Part shown: piece by piece, positions 1 through 5,890 of the stretch
Layout: every line of letters starts with the position of its first letter
Position numbering within the stretch: the first letter of the stretch is position 1
Assembly (NCBI GenBank): GCA_046733275.1
Contig: JBKPOW010000188.1
Location: 1-10,012, forward strand
Origin: VRUE01 sp046733275
Lineage (GTDB): Bacteria; Actinomycetota; Thermoleophilia; Solirubrobacterales; 70-9
DNA: 10,012 bases
Direction: 5' to 3'
The notes under the pieces: generated by a model
Seen by the model: the letters and a program-made list of their open reading frames with translations, nothing else
What the model was told of the DNA's origin: nothing
Database searches by the model: none
Made by a program: the position numbers and the translations under genes

Positions 1-162
1 GCCGGCGGCCGAGTCGGTCGCGTGGTCCTCGCCACGGCCGCCGGCGTAGTAGAGGCGGGCGAAAGGACGCCGCGAGGCGCGCCGGCGGCGCATGTAGGCG
101 GCCGCTTCGTCGGCGTAGCCGGAGACGCGGTCGAGCAAGACCCGATGGGGCTTAGGCGCCAT
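1..162 (-). CDS. Unknown protein, N-terminal 54 residues only (runs off left edge)
   Basis: A minus-strand reading frame begins with ATG at 162-160 and stays open to the window edge, so only the first 54 residues are visible. The piece begins MAPKPHRVLLDRVSGYADE and is rich in Arg, with a run of four arginines followed by a YYAGGRGED stretch. No signal peptide or membrane segment is apparent. I do not recognise the family. It starts only 2 bases after the stop of the roadblock-like gene at 165-545, so the two are almost certainly co-transcribed and perhaps translationally coupled, which suggests a related role. The codon pattern (strong G/C in third position) fits a real gene of this genome. 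The reading frame is fairly secure; the function is open. Confidence 0.6.
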   Translation of the reverse strand, partial: MAPKPHRVLLDRVSGYADEAAAYMRRRRASRRPFARLYYAGGRGEDHATDSAAG

Positions 163-164
163 CC

Positions 165-545
165 CTACTCCCCCGCCCGGCCGTCGCCGCCCGCGGCCAG
201 GTCGCGCAGCAGCGCCCGCATGTCGAAGAAGGTCAGCGAGGCGAGCGCGAAGCGCTCGGTGACCGCCACCGCCGCCAGCCCGGCGTGGCGCAGGGCGAAG
301 ACCTCGCCCTGCTCGGTGCCGAGGTGGATCTGCTCCACGGCCTCGCCGCCGGCCCGGTCGGCGACCTCGAACAGCGCCGCCGCGTCCTCCCCCCACCGAT
401 CGGGGTCGTTGCTCGCGGCCAGCACGGCCCCGTCCGCATCGAGGATCGCGGCGCCGCGCAGGTCGGGCGACATCTCGGTGAGGAAGGCGAGGGCGCCCAC
501 GGCCGCGTCGCCGGAAACCTCCGTCGTCATCGCGTCGTCGGCCAT
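165..545 (-). CDS. Roadblock/LC7-like domain protein
   Basis: A 126-residue soluble protein. After a short acidic lead, the body reads as one alpha/beta domain: a helix, then a strand pair around GAAILDADGAVLAAS, a helix with WGEDAAALFEVADRAG, strands around EQIHLGTEQGEVFALRHAG and AAVAVTERFALASLTFFDMR, and a final helix. This order and length match small roadblock/LC7 proteins, which dimerise and commonly partner Ras-like GTPases or act in regulatory or gliding systems. The assignment rests on fold-like pattern only. I chose ATG at 545-543. A TTG at 554-552 would add three residues, and an inner ATG at 530-528 is also possible. A TATTTT sequence on the minus strand (558-553) would place a transcript start at about the ATG, so a leaderless message is plausible. 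It lies directly upstream of the unknown minus-strand gene ending the window. Confidence 0.7.
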   Translation of the reverse strand: MADDAMTTEVSGDAAVGALAFLTEMSPDLRGAAILDADGAVLAASNDPDRWGEDAAALFEVADRAGGEAVEQIHLGTEQGEVFALRHAGLAAVAVTERFALASLTFFDMRALLRDLAAGGDGRAGE

Positions 546-565
546 CTCGGCCAAAATACCGGCCC

Positions 566-715
566 GTGTCGCTGGCCCGAGCCTCCTGGATCACCGTCGT
601 CGCCGTTTGCGCGATCGCCGCCGTCCTCTTCGGAGTCGGCGGCTACACCGGCTACGCGGCCACCGTCGTCGCCGTCGGCCTCGCCGCGGCGGTGAACCTG
701 CTGCCATCTCCATAA
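566..715 (+). CDS. Small two-helix membrane protein (49 aa)
   Basis: A GTG start at 566 opens a 49-codon frame ending in TAA at 713-715. The product begins MSLARASWITVVAVCAI and is almost wholly hydrophobic: one segment at about residues 8-24, a short GGYTGY turn, and a second at about 32-46. It would therefore be a hairpin-shaped inner-membrane protein. No catalytic or metal-binding residues are visible. No good Shine-Dalgarno sequence precedes the GTG, so it may be leaderless or weakly translated. It is divergent from the roadblock-like gene, with only 20 bases between the two starts, and a strong hairpin begins 2 bases after its stop. The tidy hydrophobic pattern, the terminator placement and the lack of any other gene in this gap support it as real. 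Function unknown. Confidence 0.6.
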   Translation: MSLARASWITVVAVCAIAAVLFGVGGYTGYAATVVAVGLAAAVNLLPSP

Positions 716-717
716 GA

Positions 718-753
718 CCGCTGCCTCCTCCGCTTCGCGTCCGGGGGCAGCGG
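718..753. terminator. Bidirectional hairpin terminator between convergent genes
   Basis: CCGCTGCC at 718-725 pairs perfectly with GGCAGCGG at 746-753. The stem extends by a G-U pair and two G-C pairs, and an inner CGC/GCG mini-stem lies at 731-739. It sits between the stop of the 49-codon plus-strand gene (715) and the stop of the minus-strand cation transporter (766), the expected place for a shared terminator. No clear T-run follows on either strand, as is common in high-GC actinobacteria. Confidence 0.65.
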
Positions 754-765
754 CTACGCCCCATA

Positions 766-1674
766 TCAACCGGCCCGATACGGGCTTTTGTCCCCTGCCG
801 GGTCGTGGAAGGAGGCCTCCGGCTCGACGTGGATCAGCACCTCGGCGCGGCGGATGCGCGACTCGATCTCGTCGCGCATCGCGTGGGCCAGCTCGTGGGC
901 GCGCTCGAGGCTGGTCCCGGAGCGGTACTGGACGTGGAGGTCGATGTAGCGGCGGGCGCCGGCGCGGCGGGCGCGCAGCTTGTGGTAGCCGGCGACCTCG
1001 GGCGTGCGGGCGGCGGCGATCGCGGCCTCGATCCGGTCCATCTCCTCCTCCGGCAGGACTTCGTCGACCAGCACGCCGGAGGAGCGGCGGATGATGCGCA
1101 GGCCGGCGACGACGATCGCCGCGGCGACGAGGAGCGCCGTGATCGAGTCGAAGGCGACGATGCCGGTGACCTCGACCAGCGCCAGCCCGACGAGGACCCC
1201 GGCCGAGGTGAGCGCATCGGTGCGCAGGTGGGCGGCGTCGCCGGCCAGCGCCGGCGAGTCGTGCTCGCGAGCCTGGCGCGAGAGCACCGAGGAGACGACC
1301 AGGTTGGCGACGATCGAGAAGCCCATCACGGCGATGCCGATCCCGAGCGCGTCGACCTCGGCGCCGTCGACCAGGCGGTGAGTCGCCTCGTAGACGATGA
1401 CCCCGGCGCCGATCAGGATCAGCATCCCCTCGATCCCCGCCGCCAGGCTTTCCACCTTCTCGTGGCCGTAGGGATGCTCGGCGTCGGCCGGCTCGTCCGC
1501 CTTGCGCACCGAGACGAAGGCGACGACGGAGGCGACCAGGTCGATCAGCGAGTGGACGGCCTCGGTGACGATCGCGATCGAGCCGGTGATCGCCCCGGCG
1601 GCGAGCTTGATCGCGATCAGGACCGAGTTGGAGGCGATCGAGAGGCCGGCCGCCCCGCTTTTGGTGCGGATCAT
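766..1674 (-). CDS. Cation diffusion facilitator (CDF) family transporter
   Basis: A 302-residue inner-membrane antiporter of the CDF family, which exports divalent metals such as Zn, Fe, Mn or Co in exchange for protons. Membrane helices lie in about the first 200 residues, followed by a cytoplasmic ferredoxin-like domain. The transport-site ligands are visible as HSLID in helix 2 (H41, D45) and HLRTD in helix 5 (H149, D153). The intracellular loop carries DAEHPYGHEK (H67, H71). The C-terminal domain has scattered histidines (H231, H247, H260, H264, H282) that in the family bind regulatory metal. A histidine rather than aspartate at the first site-A position is typical of zinc-type members, but the substrate cannot be fixed from sequence alone. 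Its ATG overlaps the stop of rdgB by 4 bases (ATGA), making it the last gene of the rph-rdgB-CDF operon. Confidence 0.93.
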   Translation of the reverse strand: MIRTKSGAAGLSIASNSVLIAIKLAAGAITGSIAIVTEAVHSLIDLVASVVAFVSVRKADEPADAEHPYGHEKVESLAAGIEGMLILIGAGVIVYEATHRLVDGAEVDALGIGIAVMGFSIVANLVVSSVLSRQAREHDSPALAGDAAHLRTDALTSAGVLVGLALVEVTGIVAFDSITALLVAAAIVVAGLRIIRRSSGVLVDEVLPEEEMDRIEAAIAAARTPEVAGYHKLRARRAGARRYIDLHVQYRSGTSLERAHELAHAMRDEIESRIRRAEVLIHVEPEASFHDPAGDKSPYRAG

Positions 1675-2270
1675 GTCCCCGCCGGCGCCGCTCCGCCGGC
1701 GCTCAGGTGCCGGGCCAGCCGCCGCGCCGCGCGGCCGCGGTGGCTGATCGCGTTCTTCTCCTCCTGGCTCAGCTCCGAGTAGGTGCGCTCGTCACCGGGG
1801 CCGGTGTCGTCGGGGACGAAGGCCGGGTCGTAGCCGAAGCCGCCCACGCCGCGCGGCCGCTCGATCAGGCGGCCGTCGCAGCGCGCCTCGAAGAGGTGCT
1901 CGGCGCCGTCGGCTTCGACCAGGGCGAGGGCGCAGACGTAATAGGCGCCGCGCTCGCCGCCGGCAGCCGCCACCTCGCGCAGCAGCTTCTCCAGGTTCTC
2001 CTCGTCGCTCGCCCCCTCGCCGCCGTAGCGGGCCGAGTGGATGCCCGGCCGGCCGCCGAGGGCGACCGCGCCGATCCCCGAGTCGTCGGCGATCGCCGCC
2101 TCCCCGGTCGCCCGGTGAGCGGCGCGCGCCTTCTCCAGCGCGATCGCGGCGAAGCTCTCGCCATCCTCGGGGGGCAGCTCGACCCCCTCCGGCAGCGGCT
2201 GCAGCTCGACCCCGGGCAGCAATTCGCACATCTCGCGCAGCTTGTGCCTATTGCCCGTCGCGAAGATCAA
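1671..2270 (-). CDS. rdgB: RdgB/HAM1 non-canonical purine NTP pyrophosphatase
   Basis: A 199-residue cytosolic house-cleaning enzyme that hydrolyses dITP, XTP and related damaged purine triphosphates to the monophosphate and pyrophosphate, keeping them out of DNA and RNA. Family motifs are complete: ATGNRHK at residues 4-10 (nucleotide-binding start), ADDSG at 61-65 with the catalytic Asp, SARY at 79-82, GFGYDP at 144-149, and the ELSQEEKNAISHRGRA block at 166-181. Length is normal for the family. The start is a TTG at 2270-2268, chosen because the family begins right at the ATGN motif and no ATG or GTG sits nearby in frame. The gene overlaps the 3' end of rph by 23 bases, and its stop overlaps the CDF start. 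The rph-rdgB pairing is common in bacteria. Confidence 0.95.
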   Translation of the reverse strand: MIFATGNRHKLREMCELLPGVELQPLPEGVELPPEDGESFAAIALEKARAAHRATGEAAIADDSGIGAVALGGRPGIHSARYGGEGASDEENLEKLLREVAAAGGERGAYYVCALALVEADGAEHLFEARCDGRLIERPRGVGGFGYDPAFVPDDTGPGDERTYSELSQEEKNAISHRGRAARRLARHLSAGGAAPAGT

Positions 2271-3003
2271 TCGGCTCTGCGGTCCCGGTTACCCGCTCCT
2301 GCACCCCGCGCAGCCTCGAGATGCCCATCTCGGCGAGGCCGAGCAGCTCGTCGAGCGAGGCGCGCGAGAGCGGCGTGCGCTCGGCCGTCGCCTGCACCTC
2401 GACCAGGCCGCCGTCGCCGGTCATCACCACGTTGGCGTCGACCTCGGCCCGCGAGTCCTCGCCGTAGTCGAGGTCGCAGAGCGCCCGGCCGTCGACCATG
2501 CCGACGCTGACCGCGGCGACCGACCCGGTCAGCGGCATCGTCGCGATCTTCTTCGCGTCGAGCAGCTTCTGCAGCGCCAGGCGCAGCGCCACGTAGCCGC
2601 CGGTGATCGCCGCGCAGCGGGTGCCGCCGTCGGCCTGGAGGACGTCGCAATCGACGTAGACGCTGCGTTCGCCGAGCGCCTTGAAGTCGACGACGACGCG
2701 CAGCGAGCGGCCGATCAGGCGCTGGATCTCCACTCCGCGCCCGTCCTGCTTGCCGCGCGAGACGTCGCGCGCCTTGCGGTCGCCGGTCGAGGCGGGCAGC
2801 ATCGCGTACTCGGCGGTGACCCAGCCTTTGCCCTTGCCCTGCATCCATTTGGGCACGGTCTCGTTGACCGACGCGGTGCAGATCACCCGCGTCTTGCCGA
2901 TCGAGATCAACGCCGACCCGTCGGCGGTGGCGACGAAGCCGGCGTCGATGTCGACCGGCCGGATGTCGGCCGGCGCCCGGTCATAGCTTCGCGAGGCAGG
3001 CAT
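2248..3003 (-). CDS. rph: Ribonuclease PH
   Basis: A 251-residue phosphorolytic 3'-5' exoribonuclease that trims tRNA precursor 3' ends using inorganic phosphate; the family forms hexameric rings. The sequence follows the family from end to end: a DIRPV opening, GKTRVICTASV at 36-46, GWVTAEYAMLP at 60-70, the RGKQDGRGVEIQRLIGRSLR block at 83-102, DCDVLQADGGTR at 118-129 (phosphate-binding GGTR), and the acidic LDYGEDSRAEVDANVVMTG segment at 178-196. The N-terminus differs slightly from the usual RxDGR opening (here RSYDRAP). The start is ATG at 3003-3001; an upstream ATG at 3022-3020 is out of frame. It is the first gene of the minus-strand operon with rdgB and the metal transporter, and faces the peptide operon across an AT-rich gap. 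Confidence 0.96.
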   Translation of the reverse strand: MPASRSYDRAPADIRPVDIDAGFVATADGSALISIGKTRVICTASVNETVPKWMQGKGKGWVTAEYAMLPASTGDRKARDVSRGKQDGRGVEIQRLIGRSLRVVVDFKALGERSVYVDCDVLQADGGTRCAAITGGYVALRLALQKLLDAKKIATMPLTGSVAAVSVGMVDGRALCDLDYGEDSRAEVDANVVMTGDGGLVEVQATAERTPLSRASLDELLGLAEMGISRLRGVQERVTGTAEPIDLRDGQ

Positions 3004-3149
3004 GGCTTCGCGAGTCTCTCATGGCTCCGGTTTGCCGTGCAGGCATGCAGGAGCTGTCACACCCGCCGAGCTGGGGGGACGCCTTTCGTATATAAATTCT
3101 TTGGGATCTACAAAGTATTCATTTGGGGACTATAGGAGCGTTCATTCAC
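3004..3149. promoter_or_regulatory. AT-rich divergent promoter region with inverted repeat
   Basis: This gap separates rph (minus) from the peptide operon (plus). From about 3084 to 3149 it is markedly AT-rich compared with everything around it. It includes a TATATAAATT tract (3089-3098) that could supply a -10 element on either strand. CTTTG (3099-3103) and CAAAG (3111-3115) form an inverted repeat with a 7-base centre, a possible operator or hairpin. AGGAG at about 3134-3138 is a good ribosome binding site for the ATG at 3150. I cannot assign exact -35/-10 pairs with confidence. Confidence 0.45.
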
Positions 3150-3335
3150 ATGTCACAACATCAAGATCACGTCGGCGGTGGAGGCGGCGGCACGACCCAA
3201 GGCGGCAAGGAGACTCTCGCGCCAAAAAGACCTTCACGTGGAGGAGGAATCAGGAGACTGATCCACCGCTTGGCAGCACCGATCGGAACTGGTCATAGCC
3301 ATGTCGGCGGGGGCGGAGGTGGTGGTGGCGGCTGA
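3150..3335 (+). CDS. His/Gly-rich small peptide, candidate secreted peptide precursor
   Basis: A 61-residue peptide starting at ATG 3150, which is preceded by a good AGGAG site 11 bases upstream. A TTG at 3123 would add nine residues but lies upstream of that site. The product has three parts: an N-terminal MSQHQDHV followed by six glycines; a basic middle with APKRPSRGGG and then IRRLIHRLAAPIG, a short cationic stretch that could form an amphipathic helix; and a C-terminal GHSHV followed by nine glycines to the stop. The H-x-H-V-polyGly unit thus occurs at both ends. It has no Cys and no classical signal peptide. It is the first gene of an operon with SdpA-like and HTTM/SdpB-like genes, and the next gene starts inside its polyglycine codons. 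By position and composition it may be a bacteriocin-like or signalling peptide precursor. No family is recognised; the function is inferred from context only. Confidence 0.65.
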   Translation: MSQHQDHVGGGGGGTTQGGKETLAPKRPSRGGGIRRLIHRLAAPIGTGHSHVGGGGGGGGG

Positions 3336-3642
3336 TCTGCCCTCGCTGGCAGGGGCAGCCCTTGCGGTCTTGCTGGTCGCAGCGCAGTTACTGAGGCACT
3401 GTTTCCTTCTGGGCGACTGGGATTTCAAGCCTTTGGCCTTGCGAGTCGTGTTACCGAACTCGCGCCTCTTCTCGCCCAACCCCGGCCCAGTGCGCTCACC
3501 GGTTGCGAGCAACGGAAGGGGACAATCGCGCTCGCGGTGGCATCGCCTCACTGGGGCGATCGTCGGCCTGCTGCTGCAACCGCGAACGCGCAGCGACCAC
3601 ATTCGCCGCAACATCGAGAGAACGTATCTCGATGAGCCCTGA
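3301..3642 (+). CDS. SdpA-like companion protein (putative)
   Basis: A 113-residue protein with one hydrophobic segment at about residues 15-33 (LAGAALAVLLVAAQLL), then GDWDFKP, LPNSRLFSPNPG at 51-62, and a basic tail with RWHRLTG and RTRSDHIRRNIERTYLDEP. An FxPNP-like motif after a membrane segment, directly before an HTTM/SdpB-type gene, recalls SdpA-family proteins, which are needed with SdpB to mature the SdpC toxin. This is inference; overall similarity is weak and the protein is shorter than typical SdpA. The start is uncertain: ATG at 3301 lies 35 bases inside the peptide gene, while a perfect GGAGGT at 3315-3320 formed by glycine codons could serve a nearby GTG (3325). It uses TTA leucine codons, unusual for this genome. 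It overlaps the next gene by 11 bases. A frameshift within it cannot be excluded. Confidence 0.55.
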   Translation: MSAGAEVVVAADLPSLAGAALAVLLVAAQLLRHCFLLGDWDFKPLALRVVLPNSRLFSPNPGPVRSPVASNGRGQSRSRWHRLTGAIVGLLLQPRTRSDHIRRNIERTYLDEP

Positions 3643-4324
3643 TGCTCCCGCCGACTTCCTCCTAACGTCGAACCTGCTCGGAGCCAGTACGCTCATCATC
3701 CAGGCTGATCATGTCCTGGCTAGACATCGACTGAATCTGCCTGTCGATCCGCTGTTACGCGCCTCCGCGTGCCTCGCCGCCCTGCTGACGATCGTCGCTG
3801 GAAGCGTTACCGGCACGGCGCTGGCCAGCCTGACGCTGTCCGCGATCCTGCTGACGCTCTACGTTCGCGCGCCAGATGGGTTAGATACCGCCGACGGCGA
3901 GCTCTGGGTGTTCGTCACCCTCGTGTCGATCGCACTCTTGGCGCCGTCGTTCATCACCTTGAGCTGGGTATGCATAGTCGCTTCCTACACGCTGGTGTAT
4001 TTCTTCGCCGGACTCAACAAGCTGCGCTCCGTGAGTTGGCGCAGCGGAACGGCATTCGCGACGATTCTCGCCGGACACCCCTCGTCGCCCGCTGGCCGGC
4101 TCGTCCGCAATGCGCCCCGATCGGCATTGTCGATCTTGGCTTGGATAGTGATCGCCTTTCAGCTCGCGGTCGCGATCACCTGGCTTTCACCATCGCTGCT
4201 CGCTCCCTGGTTCATCGTGGCGCTGCTCTTCCAGGCAACTATCGCGGTGCTGCTGAGCCTCCCAAGCTTCATGCTCATCGCCGTCTCCCTCTCACCGCTC
4301 TTCCTCGCCGGGATGTCCTTGTGA
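3632..4324 (+). CDS. HTTM/SdpB-type polytopic membrane protein
   Basis: A 230-residue integral membrane protein with about six hydrophobic segments (roughly 44-60, 61-78, 92-108, 112-127, 167-184 and 192-225, the last perhaps two helices). The key signature is YFFAGLNKLRSVSWRSGTA at 123-141, matching the aGlxKl-W-xG motif of the HTTM superfamily, which includes SdpB and is distantly related to vitamin K-dependent gamma-carboxylase. In Bacillus, SdpB acts with SdpA to turn pro-SdpC into an active secreted toxin. Here it likely handles the upstream Gly-rich peptide, but that is inferred from neighbourhood. The start ATG at 3632 overlaps the previous gene by 11 bases, and the frame upstream of it is not protein-like. 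Its stop shares bases with the next gene's GTG (GTGA). It is shorter than canonical SdpB (about 320 residues, from memory). Confidence 0.75.
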   Translation: MSPDAPADFLLTSNLLGASTLIIQADHVLARHRLNLPVDPLLRASACLAALLTIVAGSVTGTALASLTLSAILLTLYVRAPDGLDTADGELWVFVTLVSIALLAPSFITLSWVCIVASYTLVYFFAGLNKLRSVSWRSGTAFATILAGHPSSPAGRLVRNAPRSALSILAWIVIAFQLAVAITWLSPSLLAPWFIVALLFQATIAVLLSLPSFMLIAVSLSPLFLAGMSL

Positions 4325-5214
4325 ACGAGCAGCAGCCAGCGATGCTCGAGCGCATAGCCCGCGCGACCGCAACGACCAGCCTCGCCGAAGGGATCGCACT
4401 GGTGGTAACGGTCGCCGGCCTGGTGATCTCACTGGTCGGAGTCGGATTGGACTGGCCGCACACCACTCTGATCGCCACCGCGACGGTAATCCTTGCCGTA
4501 CTGCTTGCCATTAGAGCAAAGCACTGGGCGGTCGAGGTCGAGCGCAGGCGACGGGAGACCGAGCGTCAGTTGCATCGGGAGCGCCGGCTAGCGGCGGACG
4601 CGCTCAGCGAGACCCAGCAATACCGCGCTCAGCTTACTCGCATGTTCATAGACGATTTCCAAATCAGTGAGGAGCAGGAAGTCGTCTACACGCTGAGTGG
4701 CGGATCTTCGGATAGGTATCGCATCAATGCGACCACCACCCCGCAAAGCAGCGAGCGCTGTCGATGGCGACGAATCCGTGTGCAGGGGGGTGGACCCAGC
4801 ACCGAGATCAGGGCTCAGCTGCTCTCCGGCGGGGCCAAGCTGCTTGAACTCGACGACGATCCCGGTTACTGGTCTGGCCTCGTTCTCTTCGACCCGCCGA
4901 TCGACCCAGGCGATTCCCGCCAATGGTCACTCGACCTGCTCTGGCCTCGCATGGCGGACCCGCTGCGCGAGAATGGAACGGATTCAATCTGGTTCTACAC
5001 GGAGATCCCAGTTCCCCTCGCAACGGTGAAAGTGAAGTACACCCAGGACTGGATGGAGAAATACGGGGCTCCGCCAACCTCATTCACTCAAAGAAGTCCC
5101 GACACCGGCGAGGTGACTCACGAAAACGTTCTAGGCGATTCCGTAATTACGTGGCGGATCGAGAACGTCCAGGTTCGCCAGCACTACATGGCGTATCTGA
5201 GTCGAACGGGCTGA
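4321..5214 (+). CDS. Two-TM, coiled-coil protein with unrecognised C-terminal domain
   Basis: A 297-residue protein beginning at GTG 4321, which overlaps the preceding stop by 4 bases. Two hydrophobic segments at about 24-43 and 49-65 form a membrane hairpin. A highly charged stretch at about 67-105 (HWAVEVERRRRETERQ onward) looks like a coiled coil. Residues 110-297 form a domain predicted rich in beta strands, with aromatic and Pro/Gly features such as YWSGLVLFDPPIDPGD (183-198) and WSLDLLWPRM (202-211). With both helices close together, coiled coil and C-terminal domain would lie on the same side, probably the cytoplasm given the arginine-rich flank after helix 2. I do not recognise the domain. 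As last gene of the peptide operon it could be an immunity, sensing or export accessory factor; it does not resemble the SdpI immunity protein. Base composition is lower in GC than flanking housekeeping genes. Confidence 0.75.
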   Translation: MNEQQPAMLERIARATATTSLAEGIALVVTVAGLVISLVGVGLDWPHTTLIATATVILAVLLAIRAKHWAVEVERRRRETERQLHRERRLAADALSETQQYRAQLTRMFIDDFQISEEQEVVYTLSGGSSDRYRINATTTPQSSERCRWRRIRVQGGGPSTEIRAQLLSGGAKLLELDDDPGYWSGLVLFDPPIDPGDSRQWSLDLLWPRMADPLRENGTDSIWFYTEIPVPLATVKVKYTQDWMEKYGAPPTSFTQRSPDTGEVTHENVLGDSVITWRIENVQVRQHYMAYLSRTG

Positions 5215-5234
5215 GCCGGCGGAAAAGTCCGGCT
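5214..5234. terminator. Short hairpin between convergent genes
   Basis: AGCCGG (5214-5219) and CCGGCT (5229-5234) form a perfect 6-bp stem around a 9-base A-rich loop. The hairpin spans the 18-base gap between the stop of the 297-residue plus-strand gene and the stop of the minus-strand vapC gene, and touches both stop codons. It could end transcripts from both sides. No clear T-run follows, so this is a moderate call. Confidence 0.45.
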
Positions 5235-5646
5235 AAGGCTCCGGCCAGACGCGCAGGCCGCGCTGGGCGAAGTGGATGTCGAAGGCGAGTGCCTCGTCTG
5301 CGCCGTGCCGCTGGATCAGAGCGAAGGACGTGGCGTCGACGTAGCTCCAACCCTTGTCACCGTGACGCTCGAGAATTTCCCACGCTTCGTCCTCGACCTC
5401 GGGCTCGAGCCGCACCAGCTCGATCGCCTCGCCGGCGCGGAAGCGCCGCCCCCACTCGATCGCCTCCCCCCTACCGACCCTGACCAGCAACGCCGTGTAG
5501 GTCTCGGCGAAGACATAGTTCGAGGTGAAGAGCGTTGCCCCCGCACCGATCAGCTCCGCCAGCGCGGTCCGCGCCCGCTCGTGCTCCGCCTCCGACTCGT
5601 TGCGCAGCGCCACGAAGGCGCTGGTGTCGACGAAGACCGACCTCAT
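5233..5646 (-). CDS. vapC: VapC-type PIN-domain toxin ribonuclease
   Basis: A 137-residue PIN-domain protein, the normal VapC length. The four acidic residues that bind Mg/Mn for RNA cleavage are visible: D7 in VFVDTSAF, E48 in VFAETYT, D104 in YVDATSFAL and D123 in AFDIHFA. VapC toxins cut specific RNAs, often tRNA or rRNA, when freed from their antitoxin. The gene begins with ATG at 5646-5644, overlapping the stop of the upstream antitoxin by 4 bases (ATGA), so the two are translationally coupled. It ends 18 bases from the convergent peptide operon. No truncation or missing catalytic residue is seen, so the toxin is probably active. The RNA target cannot be read from sequence. Confidence 0.9.
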   Translation of the reverse strand: MRSVFVDTSAFVALRNESEAEHERARTALAELIGAGATLFTSNYVFAETYTALLVRVGRGEAIEWGRRFRAGEAIELVRLEPEVEDEAWEILERHGDKGWSYVDATSFALIQRHGADEALAFDIHFAQRGLRVWPEP

Positions 5647-5879
5647 GAGCCATAGAGATCGCGGTCCAGCGTGGTCACGCTCGTGGCCTCGCGGCCCCGC
5701 GCGGGCGACTCCTCGACGAGGAACCTGAGCAACGGGTCGCCGGCCGGATCGGCACGGCGAGCCCGCTCAGCGTCGATCAGCTCGCGCACCACCGCGGCAA
5801 TGCTGCCCGAGCCGCCCGCGCGCTGCCGCAGCCAGCGGTATTGGCTCTCGTCGAGGTATAGCTGAGTGCGATGCTTCAT
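5643..5879 (-). CDS. vapB: VapB-type ribbon-helix-helix antitoxin
   Basis: A 78-residue protein beginning MKHRTQLYLDESQYRWLRQRA, the classic pattern of a ribbon-helix-helix DNA-binding domain: a short beta strand (TQLYL) followed by two helices (residues about 10-37) with GSIAAVVRELID. The acidic and Pro-rich C-terminal part (about 40-78) would be the toxin-binding tail that covers the VapC active site. I chose ATG at 5879-5877 because the family starts just before the beta strand. An upstream in-frame ATG at 5894-5892 adds five residues but lies within the palindrome that is probably the operator. The pair is expected to repress its own promoter. It directly precedes vapC with an ATGA overlap. 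Confidence 0.85.
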   Translation of the reverse strand: MKHRTQLYLDESQYRWLRQRAGGSGSIAAVVRELIDAERARRADPAGDPLLRFLVEESPARGREATSVTTLDRDLYGS

Positions 5880-5890
5880 GCTGGAATACA

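Noticed and set aside
22..1782. Very long open frame on the plus strand (586 codons)
   Set aside because: It runs antisense to clear CDF, rdgB and roadblock-like genes; its translation is low-complexity Arg/Asp/Gly typical of GC-rich shadow frames.
3150..3335. Peptide as a microcin B17-type precursor
   Set aside because: Although Gly-rich, it has no Cys and only few Ser/Thr to form azoles, and no cyclodehydratase genes are nearby.
3481..3631. Frameshift in the SdpA-like gene
   Set aside because: Both other frames across this stretch give Arg/Ala-rich sequence with no better motif, while the current frame ends in a neat 11-base overlap with the next gene. It is not fully excluded.
3769..4320. 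Upstream extension of the 297-residue gene
   Set aside because: The extra 184 codons lie antiphase within the HTTM gene and are Arg-rich; GTG 4321 with its GTGA overlap is the sensible start.
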